This document shows, piece by piece, positions 8,439 to 17,456 of a DNA stretch of 64,000 bases (position 1 is the first letter of the stretch; each line of letters opens with the position of its first letter). Position numbers and translations under genes: made by a program. This DNA is from Roseibium sp. TrichSKD4 (GTDB lineage: Bacteria > Pseudomonadota > Alphaproteobacteria > Rhizobiales > Stappiaceae). The stretch is from contig NZ_GL476301.1 of assembly GCF_000148725.1 (NCBI RefSeq), positions 56,193-120,192 of the forward strand. The letters are read 5' to 3'. The notes below the pieces were generated by a model, which worked only from the letters and a program-made list of their open reading frames with translations, had not been told where the DNA came from and made no database searches.

Positions 8439-8987
8439 TCAATTGAAAAGGCTCACTTTGGCCAAAAGCTCTGCCGTGTTGTGAGCGGATAAGAGTTTCA
8501 AAAGTCGTGCTCGCACATCCTCCACAGTTCGGGGGGAAAGCCCGAGTTCTCTGGCAATTTCCTTGCTGGTCAATCCGCGGCGCAGTCCGGCCAAAACGTC
8601 TTTCTGACGGGGTGTCAGGGTGACGTTGCCCGGTAGGTCGAAAACCTGCGCAAATGACATGACCACCCTCTTGAGAGGCTCATCAGCAACAAGAGAGCGC
8701 GCGCGAAAACGGCACCAGATATGTGTGCCATCCTTTCTCTGCAGTAATCGTTGATCTGTGTATTGGCCGGTTTCACGGATCACTTCCAAACCGATGTCAC
8801 GAACCCGTTCAAATTCCTCATCGGAGGCATAAAAAATTCGGAAAGACTGCCCAATCAGGTCTTCCCTTGGATACCCGCTCAAAGCCGCAAAACGCGCGTT
8901 GCAGGTTTGAATGTGTCTGTTTTCTGCCAACACGATCCCGATCGGGGCTTCTTCAAAGGAAAGTCTTACCGCTTCGTCTGGTGCCAT
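8439..8987 (-). CDS. PAS domain LuxR-type transcriptional regulator
   Basis: 182 residues. The N-terminal PAS domain (about 1-115) includes 'NARFAALSGYPREDLIGQSFRIFY' and 'LLQRKDGTHIWCRFRARSL', followed by a LuxR/GerE helix-turn-helix (about 123-168: 'LTPRQKDVLAGLRRGLTSKE', then 'ELGLSPRTVEDVRARL'). There is no kinase or receiver domain, so the PAS domain probably senses a small molecule, redox state or light directly. It diverges from the M20/ABC operon at 9072; an 18-bp palindrome lies between them, 20 bp upstream of its own start, suggesting that it controls both directions. Confidence 0.88.
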   Translation of the reverse strand: MAPDEAVRLSFEEAPIGIVLAENRHIQTCNARFAALSGYPREDLIGQSFRIFYASDEEFERVRDIGLEVIRETGQYTDQRLLQRKDGTHIWCRFRARSLVADEPLKRVVMSFAQVFDLPGNVTLTPRQKDVLAGLRRGLTSKEIARELGLSPRTVEDVRARLLKLLSAHNTAELLAKVSLFN

Positions 8988-9006
8988 GATCTCGATCCCG
9001 TATTCC

Positions 9007-9024
9007 TACGGTATTGATACCGTA
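9007..9024. promoter_or_regulatory. 18-bp palindrome in divergent promoter
   Basis: TACGGTATTGATACCGTA has perfect 8-bp arms around a TG centre. It lies between the PAS-LuxR start (8987) and the M20 start (9072). LuxR-type regulators bind dyads of about 18-20 bp, so it is a good candidate site for the PAS-LuxR protein. Confidence 0.6.
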
Positions 9025-9071
9025 ATTCGCCTTGTTGGAAACTGCCTCGTTGACAGGGATGGGATCGGGCC

Positions 9072-10382
9072 ATGGATGCCGGACTAAATATCGCGGACCG
9101 CATTTCGAACGAGCTTGTAGACAGGCGAGAGGATCTCATCCGTCTGACGCAGGATCTGATCCGCATCCCGACACTCAATCCCCCCGGGTCTCACTATCGC
9201 GATATCTGCGTGTATTTGAACCAGCGACTAAGCAAATCCGGGTTCCAGATTGAGCTGGTTCGGGCGGAAGGAGCGCCCGGAGATAGTGAGCAGTTTCCGC
9301 GTTGGAATATCATCGCGCGAAGGGAGGGCAAATCTTCTGGCGACTGCGTCCATTTCAATTCCCACATAGATGTTGTGGAGGCGGGTGAGGGCTGGACAGA
9401 AGACCCGTTTGGCGGGGCCTTGAAGGACGGCAAGATATTCGGGCGTGGGGCATGTGATATGAAAGGCGGCCTGGCGGCCTCCATCCTGGCTGCGGAGGTT
9501 TTTATTGATCTGGTGCCGGATTTCGCCGGTTCCATCGAAATATCCGGTACGGCGGATGAAGAATCTGGCGGTTACGGCGGCGTCGCTTACCTTGCTGGAA
9601 AAGGTTACTTCGCCCCTGAGCGGGTACAGCATGTCATTATTCCAGAGCCCTTGCACAAGGATCGAATTTGCCTTGGCCACCGCGGTGGCTGGTGGGCCGA
9701 AATCGAAACGAAGGGTGAAATCGCCCACGGGTCCATGCCGTTCTTGGGCGATTGTGCGGTTCGTCATATGGGGGCTGTTCTGGATGCATTTGAAAGCGAC
9801 CTTTACCCGGCTTTGTCGGCCCGCCATACCGCCATGCCCGTGGTGCCAGAGGGCGCGCGGGTTTCGACCATGAATATCAATTCCATTCACGGTGGACAGG
9901 AAGAACTCCCTGCCGATACCACGGCTTTGCCGTCGCACTGTGTGCCGGACAGCTGCCGGATTGTGATTGACCGGCGGTACCTGATTGAGGAAACGCATGA
10001 AGAGGTAAAGGCCGAAGTGGAGCACCTTTTGGACGACCTCAAAGAAAAACGTCCAAAATTCGAGTATTCCATGCGTGAGCTTAATCACGTTGCTCCTTCC
10101 ATGACCGATAAATCAGCCCCTGTTGTTGCTACGGTTGCAGACGCAATCCAGTCGGTGATGGGTAAAGTTCCGGATTATGTCGCGTCGCCCGGAAGTTATG
10201 ACCAAAAACACATTGACCGTATCGGGAAGTTGAAAAACTGTATTGCATATGGACCCGGGCTACTGGAACTTGCACACAAGCCTGATGAATATGTCGAAGT
10301 TGACGATATGATTGACAGTGCAAAGGTCATGGCGCTCAGCCTGTTGAAGCTGCTTGGCCCGGACAAGGGAGGGAAGGAATGA
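9072..10382 (+). CDS. M20 family metallohydrolase (ArgE/DapE-like)
   Basis: 436 residues. The di-zinc M20 signatures are intact: 'NSHIDVVE' with His98 and Asp100, 'GRGACDMKGG' with Asp129, and 'DEESGG' with the general-base Glu pair at 163-164. The family hydrolyses N-acyl or peptide amide bonds (N-acetylornithine, N-succinyl-DAP, dipeptides). It overlaps the following binding-protein gene by 4 bp, so it most likely deacylates or hydrolyses the compound brought in by that ABC importer. No arg or dap biosynthetic genes are adjacent, arguing for catabolism rather than biosynthesis. Confidence 0.85.
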   Translation: MDAGLNIADRISNELVDRREDLIRLTQDLIRIPTLNPPGSHYRDICVYLNQRLSKSGFQIELVRAEGAPGDSEQFPRWNIIARREGKSSGDCVHFNSHIDVVEAGEGWTEDPFGGALKDGKIFGRGACDMKGGLAASILAAEVFIDLVPDFAGSIEISGTADEESGGYGGVAYLAGKGYFAPERVQHVIIPEPLHKDRICLGHRGGWWAEIETKGEIAHGSMPFLGDCAVRHMGAVLDAFESDLYPALSARHTAMPVVPEGARVSTMNINSIHGGQEELPADTTALPSHCVPDSCRIVIDRRYLIEETHEEVKAEVEHLLDDLKEKRPKFEYSMRELNHVAPSMTDKSAPVVATVADAIQSVMGKVPDYVASPGSYDQKHIDRIGKLKNCIAYGPGLLELAHKPDEYVEVDDMIDSAKVMALSLLKLLGPDKGGKE

Positions 10383-11851
10383 AACGGTTTTTAACAGTTG
10401 TCAGCGCGTTGGCTTTGTCACTGCCGGTATCAGCTTGGGCAAACGACACGCTTACCATTGGAATTCAGTTGGAGCCTCCGCATCTTGATCCAACCAGCGC
10501 GGCTGCGGGCGCAATTGATGACGTCACTTACGCCAATATTTTTGAAGGTCTAACCCGTTTTACTGAAGATGGTTCGGTTATTCCAAGTCTCGCCGAAAGC
10601 TGGGATATTTCAAAAGACGGTTTGACCTATACCTTCAAGCTTCACGACGGCGTCAAGTTCCATGATGGAACCACGATGGATGCAGAAGACGTCAAATTCT
10701 CGCTGGATCGGGCGAGGGGTGAAGATTCCACCAATGCGCAAAAAGGGCTGTTTGCCGGTATTGCAGAGGTCAATGTGCTCGACCCTCGGACGGTTGAAGT
10801 GAAGCTGTCGGAAACCGACGGGAACTTCCTCTTCAACATGGCTTGGGGCGATGCGGCAATTGTTGCGCCCGAAAGCATTGAAAACATCAAGATCAAGCCG
10901 GTCGGCACAGGTGCGTTCAAGTTCGACAAATGGGTTCAGGGTGATCGGGTTGAGTTGGTTCGCAACGAAGACTATTGGGGGCAACCAGCTGATCTGAGAT
11001 CTGCGACCTTCAAGTTCATTTCCGATCCGACAGCTGCCTTCTCGGCCATGATGGCCGGTGATCTGGATGCGTTTTCAGCCTTTCCTGCGCCTGAAAACCT
11101 GATCCAGTTTGAAGCTGATGATCGGTTCAAGGTGGTGATCGGCTCAACGGAAGGCGAGACAATCCTTTCCACCAACAATAAGCTTCCGCCCTTTGATAAC
11201 GTGAAGGTGCGCAAGGCGCTGGCGCATGCGATCAACCGGCAGGAAATCATCGATGGTGCCCAGTTTGGTTATGGCACCCCGATTGGGGCACATTTGGCCC
11301 CGCATCATGCGGCCTATGTCGATCTGACCGGCAACTCTCAATACGACCCGGAGCTTGCCAAATCACTCTTGAAGGAAGCGGGCGTCGAAGAGGGTGTCAC
11401 CGTTTCCCTGAAACTCCCGCCCCCTTCCTACGCCCGTCGCGGCGGCGAGATCATCGCTGCCCAACTTCGTGCCGTTGGGATCAATGCGGAAATTTCAAAT
11501 TTGGAATGGGCGCAGTGGCTGGAGCAGGTGTTCCGCGGCAAGGACTATAATCTGACCATCGTGTCGCACACAGAGCCGATGGATATCGGGATCTACGCCA
11601 ATCCAGACTATTACTTCCAGTATGACAATGCCGACTTCCAGGCTTTGATCAAGGAGCTGCGCGGGACAACCGATCCTGAAAAGCGCAATGACCTCTTGAA
11701 GCAAGCACAGACCATCATTTCGGAAGATTATGTCAACGGCTATCTCTTCCAGTTGCCGCGCCTGTCGGTCGCCAAAAAGGAAGTTGAGGGGCTGTGGGCC
11801 AATGCTCCCACGCAGGCAGTCGATCTGACCGGTGTGCGCTGGGCACAGTAG
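10379..11851 (+). CDS. ABC transporter periplasmic binding protein, family 5 (dipeptide/nickel type)
   Basis: 490 residues with a signal peptide (MKRFLTVVSALALSLPVSAWA) and SBP family 5 features: 'GIQLEPPHLDPTSAAAGAID', 'YANIFEGLTRF', 'SLAESWDISKDGLTYTFKLH', 'GVKFHDGTTMDAEDVKFSLD' and 'VRKALAHAINR'. The family delivers oligopeptides, opines, glycosides or other organic solutes to DppB/DppC-type permeases. It is followed by the two permeases and a fused ATPase, a complete importer. The adjacent M20 hydrolase suggests an N-acylated or peptide-like substrate; identity not readable. Confidence 0.9.
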   Translation: MKRFLTVVSALALSLPVSAWANDTLTIGIQLEPPHLDPTSAAAGAIDDVTYANIFEGLTRFTEDGSVIPSLAESWDISKDGLTYTFKLHDGVKFHDGTTMDAEDVKFSLDRARGEDSTNAQKGLFAGIAEVNVLDPRTVEVKLSETDGNFLFNMAWGDAAIVAPESIENIKIKPVGTGAFKFDKWVQGDRVELVRNEDYWGQPADLRSATFKFISDPTAAFSAMMAGDLDAFSAFPAPENLIQFEADDRFKVVIGSTEGETILSTNNKLPPFDNVKVRKALAHAINRQEIIDGAQFGYGTPIGAHLAPHHAAYVDLTGNSQYDPELAKSLLKEAGVEEGVTVSLKLPPPSYARRGGEIIAAQLRAVGINAEISNLEWAQWLEQVFRGKDYNLTIVSHTEPMDIGIYANPDYYFQYDNADFQALIKELRGTTDPEKRNDLLKQAQTIISEDYVNGYLFQLPRLSVAKKEVEGLWANAPTQAVDLTGVRWAQ

Positions 11852-11876
11852 GACATGATGGCGCAAGGCGAGTGAT

Positions 11877-12824
11877 ATGATCAGCTATCTGACCAAACGC
11901 CTTGCGTCGCTTTTCGCCAGCTTGCTGGTTGCCTCCATCGTGATCTTTACGGTGATCGAGGTGATCCCCGGTGATCCGGCCGCATATATGCTGGGTATGA
12001 ATGCCCGCGCGGACACGATTGCCGCCTTGCGGTCTGAGCTTGGTCTGGATGGCGGTGTACTGGAGCGATACCTCGCTTGGGTTGGCGGTATGCTGGTGGG
12101 TGACTTTGGAACATCCTACACCTACAGAACGCCGGTTGCGGACATGATTGCCGACCGGCTCTGGATTTCCCTCCCGCTTGCGCTTTATGCGCTCTGCCTG
12201 ACGATCGTGATCGCGATTCCGACAGGGGTGTTTGCGGCCAGTCGCCGGGGGCAAGCTGGAGACTATGGCATCGTTGGCGCGACCCAGATCGGAGTAGCCA
12301 TTCCCAATTTCTGGTTTGCGATGATCCTCATCCTGATCTTTGCCATTCAGCTGCGCTGGTTTTCGGCAGGTGGTTTTCCCGGATGGGAGAAGGGGTTCTG
12401 GCTGTCGGTCAAAGCGCTGACACTACCTGCCATCGCGCTTGCTCTTCCCCAAGCTGCGATTTTGACACGCGTCATGCGCTCGTCCCTCATTGAAGTTCTT
12501 GGTGAAGATTTCATGCGAACGGCCCGCGCAAAGGGGCTAACCAGTTGGCAGACAATCCTTCATCACGGCTTGCGCAATGCCCTGATCCCCGTGCTTACAA
12601 TCATCGGGCTTCAGTTCGCCTTCCTGCTGGCGGGCGGCATCATCATCGAGCAGGTCTTCGCCCTGCCGGGCCTTGGTCGACTGGTATTTCAATCCATCTC
12701 TCAGCGTGATCTCATTGTGGTAGAGAGCGTTGTGATGTTGCTGGTGTTTGCCGTGATCATGACCAACTTTCTGGTTGATCTTGCTTATGCCGTTGTTGAC
12801 CCTCGATTGCGGGTGGCACGATGA
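11877..12824 (+). CDS. ABC transporter permease (DppB type)
   Basis: 315 residues with six hydrophobic helices, starting MISYLTKRLASLFASLLVAS. The DppB start pattern is followed by 'VIPGDPAAYMLG' and by the EAA-loop region 'EDFMRTARAKGLTSWQTILHHGLRNALIPV' that docks the ATPase. It forms the channel with the next permease, overlapping it by 4 bp. Confidence 0.93.
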   Translation: MISYLTKRLASLFASLLVASIVIFTVIEVIPGDPAAYMLGMNARADTIAALRSELGLDGGVLERYLAWVGGMLVGDFGTSYTYRTPVADMIADRLWISLPLALYALCLTIVIAIPTGVFAASRRGQAGDYGIVGATQIGVAIPNFWFAMILILIFAIQLRWFSAGGFPGWEKGFWLSVKALTLPAIALALPQAAILTRVMRSSLIEVLGEDFMRTARAKGLTSWQTILHHGLRNALIPVLTIIGLQFAFLLAGGIIIEQVFALPGLGRLVFQSISQRDLIVVESVVMLLVFAVIMTNFLVDLAYAVVDPRLRVAR

Positions 12825-13648
12825 ACCGCTCTCGCCTTAACTGGTCGCTCCTCATAGGCGCGTTGTTGGTCAGTATTTTTGCGGTTGCTGCGGTCATCTC
12901 GCTGTTCTGGACGCCTTATGACGTTACAGGCATGAATATCTCTGCCCGGCTTAAAGTGCCGGGCGATGGGTATTTTTTGGGAACAGATCATTTTGGCCGC
13001 GATCTTTTGTCCATGATCATGGCCGGAGCCCAGACGTCCATTGCGGTCGCGGTTATTGCAGTGGGGATCGGGATGGGGCTGGGTGTCCCTTTGGGCCTTG
13101 CGGCGGCCGGAAGCCGAGGGTGGCTCGATGAAGTGATCATGCGCGGCAATGATCTTGCTTTCGCCTTCCCCGCTTTGGTGATCGCGATCCTGATTACAGC
13201 GGTTTTTGGCGCAAGTGCAGTCAACGCGATCATTGCGATCGGCATCTTCAACATTCCTGTCTTCGCGCGGTTGACAAGAGGAGCCGCGCTCAGCCTTTGG
13301 AGCCGAGAATTTATTCTCGCTGCGCGGGTCGCAGGCAAGGGGGCTGCTCGGATCTCTGTCGAGCATATTCTGCCCAACATCGCGAATCTGTTGATCGTGC
13401 AGGGCACCATTCAGTTCTCGCTCGGCATTCTGGCTGAAGCGGGTCTTTCCTATGTGGGGCTTGGGGCCCAACCGCCGACCCCAAGCTGGGGGCGTATGCT
13501 GGCGGATTCTCAAACGCTTGTGGGGCTCGCTCCGCATCTGGCATTGGTGCCCGGTCTGGCCATTATTCTGACCGTTCTGGGGTTGAATTTGTTGGGCGAC
13601 GGTCTGAGAGACCTTCTTGACCCGAAACTCAGGATGGTGCGCAGATGA
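12821..13648 (+). CDS. ABC transporter permease (DppC type)
   Basis: 275 residues. It has the DppC-type N-terminal helix, 'FLGTDHFGRDLLSMIMAGAQTS' (the conserved LGTDxxGRD block), and the coupling loop 'REFILAARVAGKGAARISVEHILPN'. Second channel subunit of the importer. It overlaps the ATPase gene start by 4 bp, consistent with co-translation of the membrane complex. Confidence 0.93.
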   Translation: MNRSRLNWSLLIGALLVSIFAVAAVISLFWTPYDVTGMNISARLKVPGDGYFLGTDHFGRDLLSMIMAGAQTSIAVAVIAVGIGMGLGVPLGLAAAGSRGWLDEVIMRGNDLAFAFPALVIAILITAVFGASAVNAIIAIGIFNIPVFARLTRGAALSLWSREFILAARVAGKGAARISVEHILPNIANLLIVQGTIQFSLGILAEAGLSYVGLGAQPPTPSWGRMLADSQTLVGLAPHLALVPGLAIILTVLGLNLLGDGLRDLLDPKLRMVRR

Positions 13649-15258
13649 GCGTCCTGAGTGTCGAAAAACTCTCTCTGGAAGTGCCGGGCAAACCGATCCT
13701 GAGCAATGTCAGCTTTGATGTTGGTGCAGGCGAAACGGTTGCGATCACGGGTGAGACCGGCTCTGGAAAATCAATGACCGCGCTGGCCATCATGCGGCTC
13801 TTGCCAAATGCGGTTCGGAAAACCGGCGGATCAATTGCTCTTGCAGGACGTTGTCTGGAGGATCTGAGCGAGCGGGAGATGTGCAAAGTCCGCGGTGGGC
13901 GCGTCGGGATGGTGTTTCAGGAGCCGATGACGGCGCTCAACCCTGTAAAAACGATTGGTGACCAGGTTGCTGAGGCTGTGCGCATTCATTCTGGCGCAAG
14001 CCGAACAGAGGCTTTAAATCGTGCTCGAGAGGTGCTCAACCGCGTCGGACTGGATGAGACGCAGTTTCCTCTTGGTCGATACCCACATCAACTGTCTGGA
14101 GGGCAGCGCCAGCGCGTTGTCATCGCTCTGGCGATTGCTGAACGGCCTGCGCTTTTGATTGCCGATGAACCGACGACGGCCCTTGATGTGACCACACAGG
14201 CGCAGATCCTTGAGCTTTTGAAGGGGCTCGTGGATGAATTTGGTATGGGGCTTCTCATCGTCACCCATGATCTGGCCGTGGTGGCGGAGATATCCGACAA
14301 GCTGGTCGTGTTGCGGTCTGGCGAAGTGGTCGAAAGCGGCAAGACAGGGGACGTTCTAAGGTACCAACGTCATCCATATACCCGAGCACTTCTGGAAGCT
14401 TCTGCTCATCAGGCGCATCTCCCTGAATGGCAAGCTTCAGACACGGAAGTGCCTTTGTTGTCAGTTGACGCAGTTACCTGTGCCTATCCTGTTCCAAAGA
14501 CATCGCTGTTTGCAAGACGGGACCATTTTACTGCTGTTGATCGGGTGACGTTTGAGATACAGTCAGGGGAACGGGTTGGTCTCGTGGGTGAGAGCGGATG
14601 CGGTAAATCCACGCTGACCCGTGCGATCCTTGGGCTGGAACCCATTCAGTCTGGTTCAATCAAGATAGACGGCCAGCCACCGCATGAAGTGCGCGGACGA
14701 GTACAAGTAGTCTTTCAAGACCCCTATGGCTCCTTCAACCCACGCCATCGGGTCTCCAGACTCATTACGGAACCTTTTCATCTCTTGAAAGACCCGCCCA
14801 AGGGCGATGACCGTGCTGCGCGCATTTCAGAAGCGCTGACAGCAGTCGGGTTAGAGCCAAATGTGGCAGATCGCTTCATTCATGAGTTTTCCGGCGGGCA
14901 GCGCCAAAGATTGGCGATTGCTCGGGCCTTGATCCTGAAGCCGGAGCTGATTGTTCTGGATGAGGCCGTTTCAGCTTTGGATGTTTCTGTCCGGGCGAAG
15001 ATCCTCGATCTGTTGGCTGACCTTTCGGCCAAATATCATCTGGCCTACCTCTTTATCTCCCATGACTTGTCTGTGGTGCGTAGTATCACGGACCGGGTCC
15101 TTGTGATGAAGTCTGGCCAGATTGTGGAGGCGGGGGTGACTGACCAAGTGCTGGCAGAGCCAAACCATCCCTACACCCGAACCCTTCTGGAAGCAGCACC
15201 AGTACTTCCTGATTTCTCGTCCATTCAAGAGGTTTCCAATGACACTAAACCTGTCTGA
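13645..15258 (+). CDS. ABC transporter ATPase with two fused nucleotide-binding domains (DppD-DppF type)
   Basis: 537 residues holding two complete ATPase domains. Domain 1 (about 1-260): Walker A GETGSGKS, signature LSGGQRQR, Walker B LLIADEP. Domain 2 (about 270-530): Walker A GESGCGKS, signature FSGGQRQR, Walker B LIVLDEA. DppD and DppF are usually separate proteins; the fused form occurs in several proteobacterial importers. Domain 2 Walker B reads LDEAVSALD, normal for DppF-type domains. The gene overlaps the aldehyde dehydrogenase start by about 20 bp. Confidence 0.93.
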   Translation: MSVLSVEKLSLEVPGKPILSNVSFDVGAGETVAITGETGSGKSMTALAIMRLLPNAVRKTGGSIALAGRCLEDLSEREMCKVRGGRVGMVFQEPMTALNPVKTIGDQVAEAVRIHSGASRTEALNRAREVLNRVGLDETQFPLGRYPHQLSGGQRQRVVIALAIAERPALLIADEPTTALDVTTQAQILELLKGLVDEFGMGLLIVTHDLAVVAEISDKLVVLRSGEVVESGKTGDVLRYQRHPYTRALLEASAHQAHLPEWQASDTEVPLLSVDAVTCAYPVPKTSLFARRDHFTAVDRVTFEIQSGERVGLVGESGCGKSTLTRAILGLEPIQSGSIKIDGQPPHEVRGRVQVVFQDPYGSFNPRHRVSRLITEPFHLLKDPPKGDDRAARISEALTAVGLEPNVADRFIHEFSGGQRQRLAIARALILKPELIVLDEAVSALDVSVRAKILDLLADLSAKYHLAYLFISHDLSVVRSITDRVLVMKSGQIVEAGVTDQVLAEPNHPYTRTLLEAAPVLPDFSSIQEVSNDTKPV

Positions 15259-16690
15259 TCTCTGGTTTGATCCGGGCTTGTGCCTCGTAGGTGGTGAAGC
15301 TGTACCGGCAACAGAAGGTCGTTTGCTTCTGGAAAATCCGTCCGATGGGTCGGGATTGACGGAAATCGCCCGCGGCGGGGAAGGTGAGATTGATCAGGCG
15401 GTGGAGGCAGCGCATTCGGCCATGCAAGGCGAGTGGGGCAGTACCACCGCAGTCGAGCGAGGCCGGTTGCTGATGCGGCTCAGCCGTCTTGTGCAGGAGA
15501 ATGCCAAGAAGCTTGCCGAACTGGAGGCGCTGGACGTTGGCAAACCCTTACGGCAGGCACAGGCGGACGTGACTGCACTGGCTCGCTATCTGGAGTTTTA
15601 TGGCGGGGCGGCTGACAAGGTGCACGGGGCGACTATCCCGTTTCAGGAAGGCTATACGGTTTACACTCTTCGGGAACCGCATGGTGTTACCGGCCACATC
15701 GTGCCCTGGAATTATCCAATGCAGATCATTGGTCGCTCTGTCGGCGCGGCTCTTGCGATGGGCAATGCCTGTGTGTTGAAACCGGCAGAAGAAGCCTGCC
15801 TGACGGCGCTGGGCCTCGGCGCGTTGGCCGCAGAAGCAGGGTTTCCTGACGGGGCGCTGAATGTAGTGCCGGGAATAGGGGCGGAAGCTGGAGCTGCCCT
15901 AGCCGAGCATCCCGGCGTTGATCATCTCTCGTTCACCGGGTCTGTTGCAACAGGAAGCCGTGTGCAGGCCGCGGCTGCGGAGAACGTGGTTCCGGTCACA
16001 CTGGAACTTGGAGGTAAATCACCGCAGATCGTGTTTGCAGATGCCAATCTGGATCGCGCTTTGCCGTTTCTGGTCAATGCAGGCATCCAAAATGCCGGGC
16101 AAACCTGCTCGGCGTCTTCGCGCATTCTCGTTGAGCGGTCCGTGTTCGATCAGGTCGTAGGGCGGATGGCTGCTGCCTATCGCGGTTTGAGGCTTGGGCC
16201 TGCTTTGAGCGATCCTGATGTGGGGCCGCTGATATCAGCGCGCCAGAAAGCTCTGGTCTCTGGCTATCTCGATCAGGCGGTTGATGTGGTGGCGTCTGCC
16301 GTTGTGCCGGATGATTTGCCGATGGGCGGGCACTATGTGGCCCCGCATCTTCTGTCCGGCGTCTCTCCTGACCATCCGCTTGCACAGGAAGAGATATTTG
16401 GACCGGTTCAGGTTCTCATTCCATTCGACAGTGAAGATGAAGCGATCGCGATTGCCAACGGGACGGACTATGGCCTGGTGGCATCAGTCTGGAGCCGGGA
16501 TGGAGGGCGGCAGATGCGTCTGGCCAAGGCCCTTCGTACCGGGCAGGTCTTTTTGAACAATTATGGTGCTGGCGGCGGCGTTGAGTTGCCGTTTGGGGGA
16601 CGCGGTAAATCCGGCCATGGCCGTGAGAAGGGGTTTGAAGCGCTCTTCGGGTTTTCGGCTTTGAAAACCGTCACCGCATTTCACGGATAA
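15239..16690 (+). CDS. NAD(P)-dependent aldehyde dehydrogenase
   Basis: 483 residues with all family hallmarks: the 'VPWNYPMQ' substrate/cofactor region (155-162), 'FTGSVATG' (232-239), general base Glu256 in LELGGKSP, nucleophile Cys290 in GQTCSASS, and 'EEIFGPVQ'. It oxidises an aldehyde to the carboxylate. It resembles betaine/gamma-aminobutyraldehyde-type enzymes more than CoA-acylating MmsA/IolA. Its start lies inside the end of the ATPase gene, so it belongs to the same transcript and probably processes an aldehyde from the imported amine or amide. Confidence 0.92.
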   Translation: MTLNLSDLWFDPGLCLVGGEAVPATEGRLLLENPSDGSGLTEIARGGEGEIDQAVEAAHSAMQGEWGSTTAVERGRLLMRLSRLVQENAKKLAELEALDVGKPLRQAQADVTALARYLEFYGGAADKVHGATIPFQEGYTVYTLREPHGVTGHIVPWNYPMQIIGRSVGAALAMGNACVLKPAEEACLTALGLGALAAEAGFPDGALNVVPGIGAEAGAALAEHPGVDHLSFTGSVATGSRVQAAAAENVVPVTLELGGKSPQIVFADANLDRALPFLVNAGIQNAGQTCSASSRILVERSVFDQVVGRMAAAYRGLRLGPALSDPDVGPLISARQKALVSGYLDQAVDVVASAVVPDDLPMGGHYVAPHLLSGVSPDHPLAQEEIFGPVQVLIPFDSEDEAIAIANGTDYGLVASVWSRDGGRQMRLAKALRTGQVFLNNYGAGGGVELPFGGRGKSGHGREKGFEALFGFSALKTVTAFHG

Positions 16691-16705
16691 GGTTTGGGAG
16701 GACAT

Positions 16706-17449
16706 ATGAGACTGGATGGGAAGATGGCCATCGTCACCGGGGGAGCTTCCGGCTTTGGCGCGGGGATTGCGGAAAAATTCGCAGCCGAAGGTGCGCGCGT
16801 TCTGGTGGCGGACCTCAATCTCTCGGGTGCGCAGGAGATCGCCAGCAGAATTGGCGGCTTTGCCTTTGAGACAAATGTGGCTGACAGGTCGTCAGTTGCG
16901 GCGCTTGCGGCGTTTGCCGAAACCGAATTTGGCGGGGTGCCCGATATTCTGGTCAACAATGCGGGTGTCACCCACTTGCCAACGTCCTTGGAAGACGTCA
17001 GCGAAGATGATTTTGACAAAGTTCTCGCCGTCAATGTGAAGTCAGTCTACCTGACTGCAAGGGCATTTGTTCCGGGCATGAAGGCGCGGGGAAGCGGTGC
17101 GATTTGCAATATTGCTTCAACGGCAGGCGTAAGTCCGCGTCCGCGCCTGTCCTGGTATAATGCCTCCAAGGGCTGGATGATTACCGCAACCAAAGCCATG
17201 GCCGTGGAGTTGGCGCCCTCCGGTATTCGAGTCAATGCTGTCAATCCGGTTGCTGGGGAAACGCCCTTGCTTAAAAGCTTCATGGGGGAAGACACCCCGG
17301 AAGTGCGGGTGAAGTTCCTGTCGACCATCCCGATTGGTCGCTTCTCCCAACCTTCCGACATTGCAAATGCTGCTTGTTATCTGTGCTCTGATGAAGCCTC
17401 AATGGTGACGGGTGTTGCCATGGAGGTTGACGGCGGTCGCTGCATTTAG
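16706..17449 (+). CDS. Short-chain dehydrogenase/reductase
   Basis: 247 residues from the ATG at 16706 (GGGAGG just upstream; an earlier in-frame TTG is less likely). Classical SDR: nucleotide motif TGGASGFG (11-18), NNAG (84-87), catalytic Ser138, Tyr151 and Lys155 (YNASK), and a FabG-like C-terminus 'SMVTGVAMEVDGGRC'. It interconverts an alcohol and a ketone with NAD(P). It closes the operon that begins at 9072 and converges on the RpiR gene 7 bp away. Confidence 0.92.
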   Translation: MRLDGKMAIVTGGASGFGAGIAEKFAAEGARVLVADLNLSGAQEIASRIGGFAFETNVADRSSVAALAAFAETEFGGVPDILVNNAGVTHLPTSLEDVSEDDFDKVLAVNVKSVYLTARAFVPGMKARGSGAICNIASTAGVSPRPRLSWYNASKGWMITATKAMAVELAPSGIRVNAVNPVAGETPLLKSFMGEDTPEVRVKFLSTIPIGRFSQPSDIANAACYLCSDEASMVTGVAMEVDGGRCI

Positions 17450-17456
17450 GACGTGA

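Noticed and set aside
15239-16690. IolA (malonate semialdehyde dehydrogenase) completing inositol catabolism
   Set aside because: The sequence is of the betaine-aldehyde-dehydrogenase type, and the gene belongs to the ABC operon 20 kb away from the iol genes.
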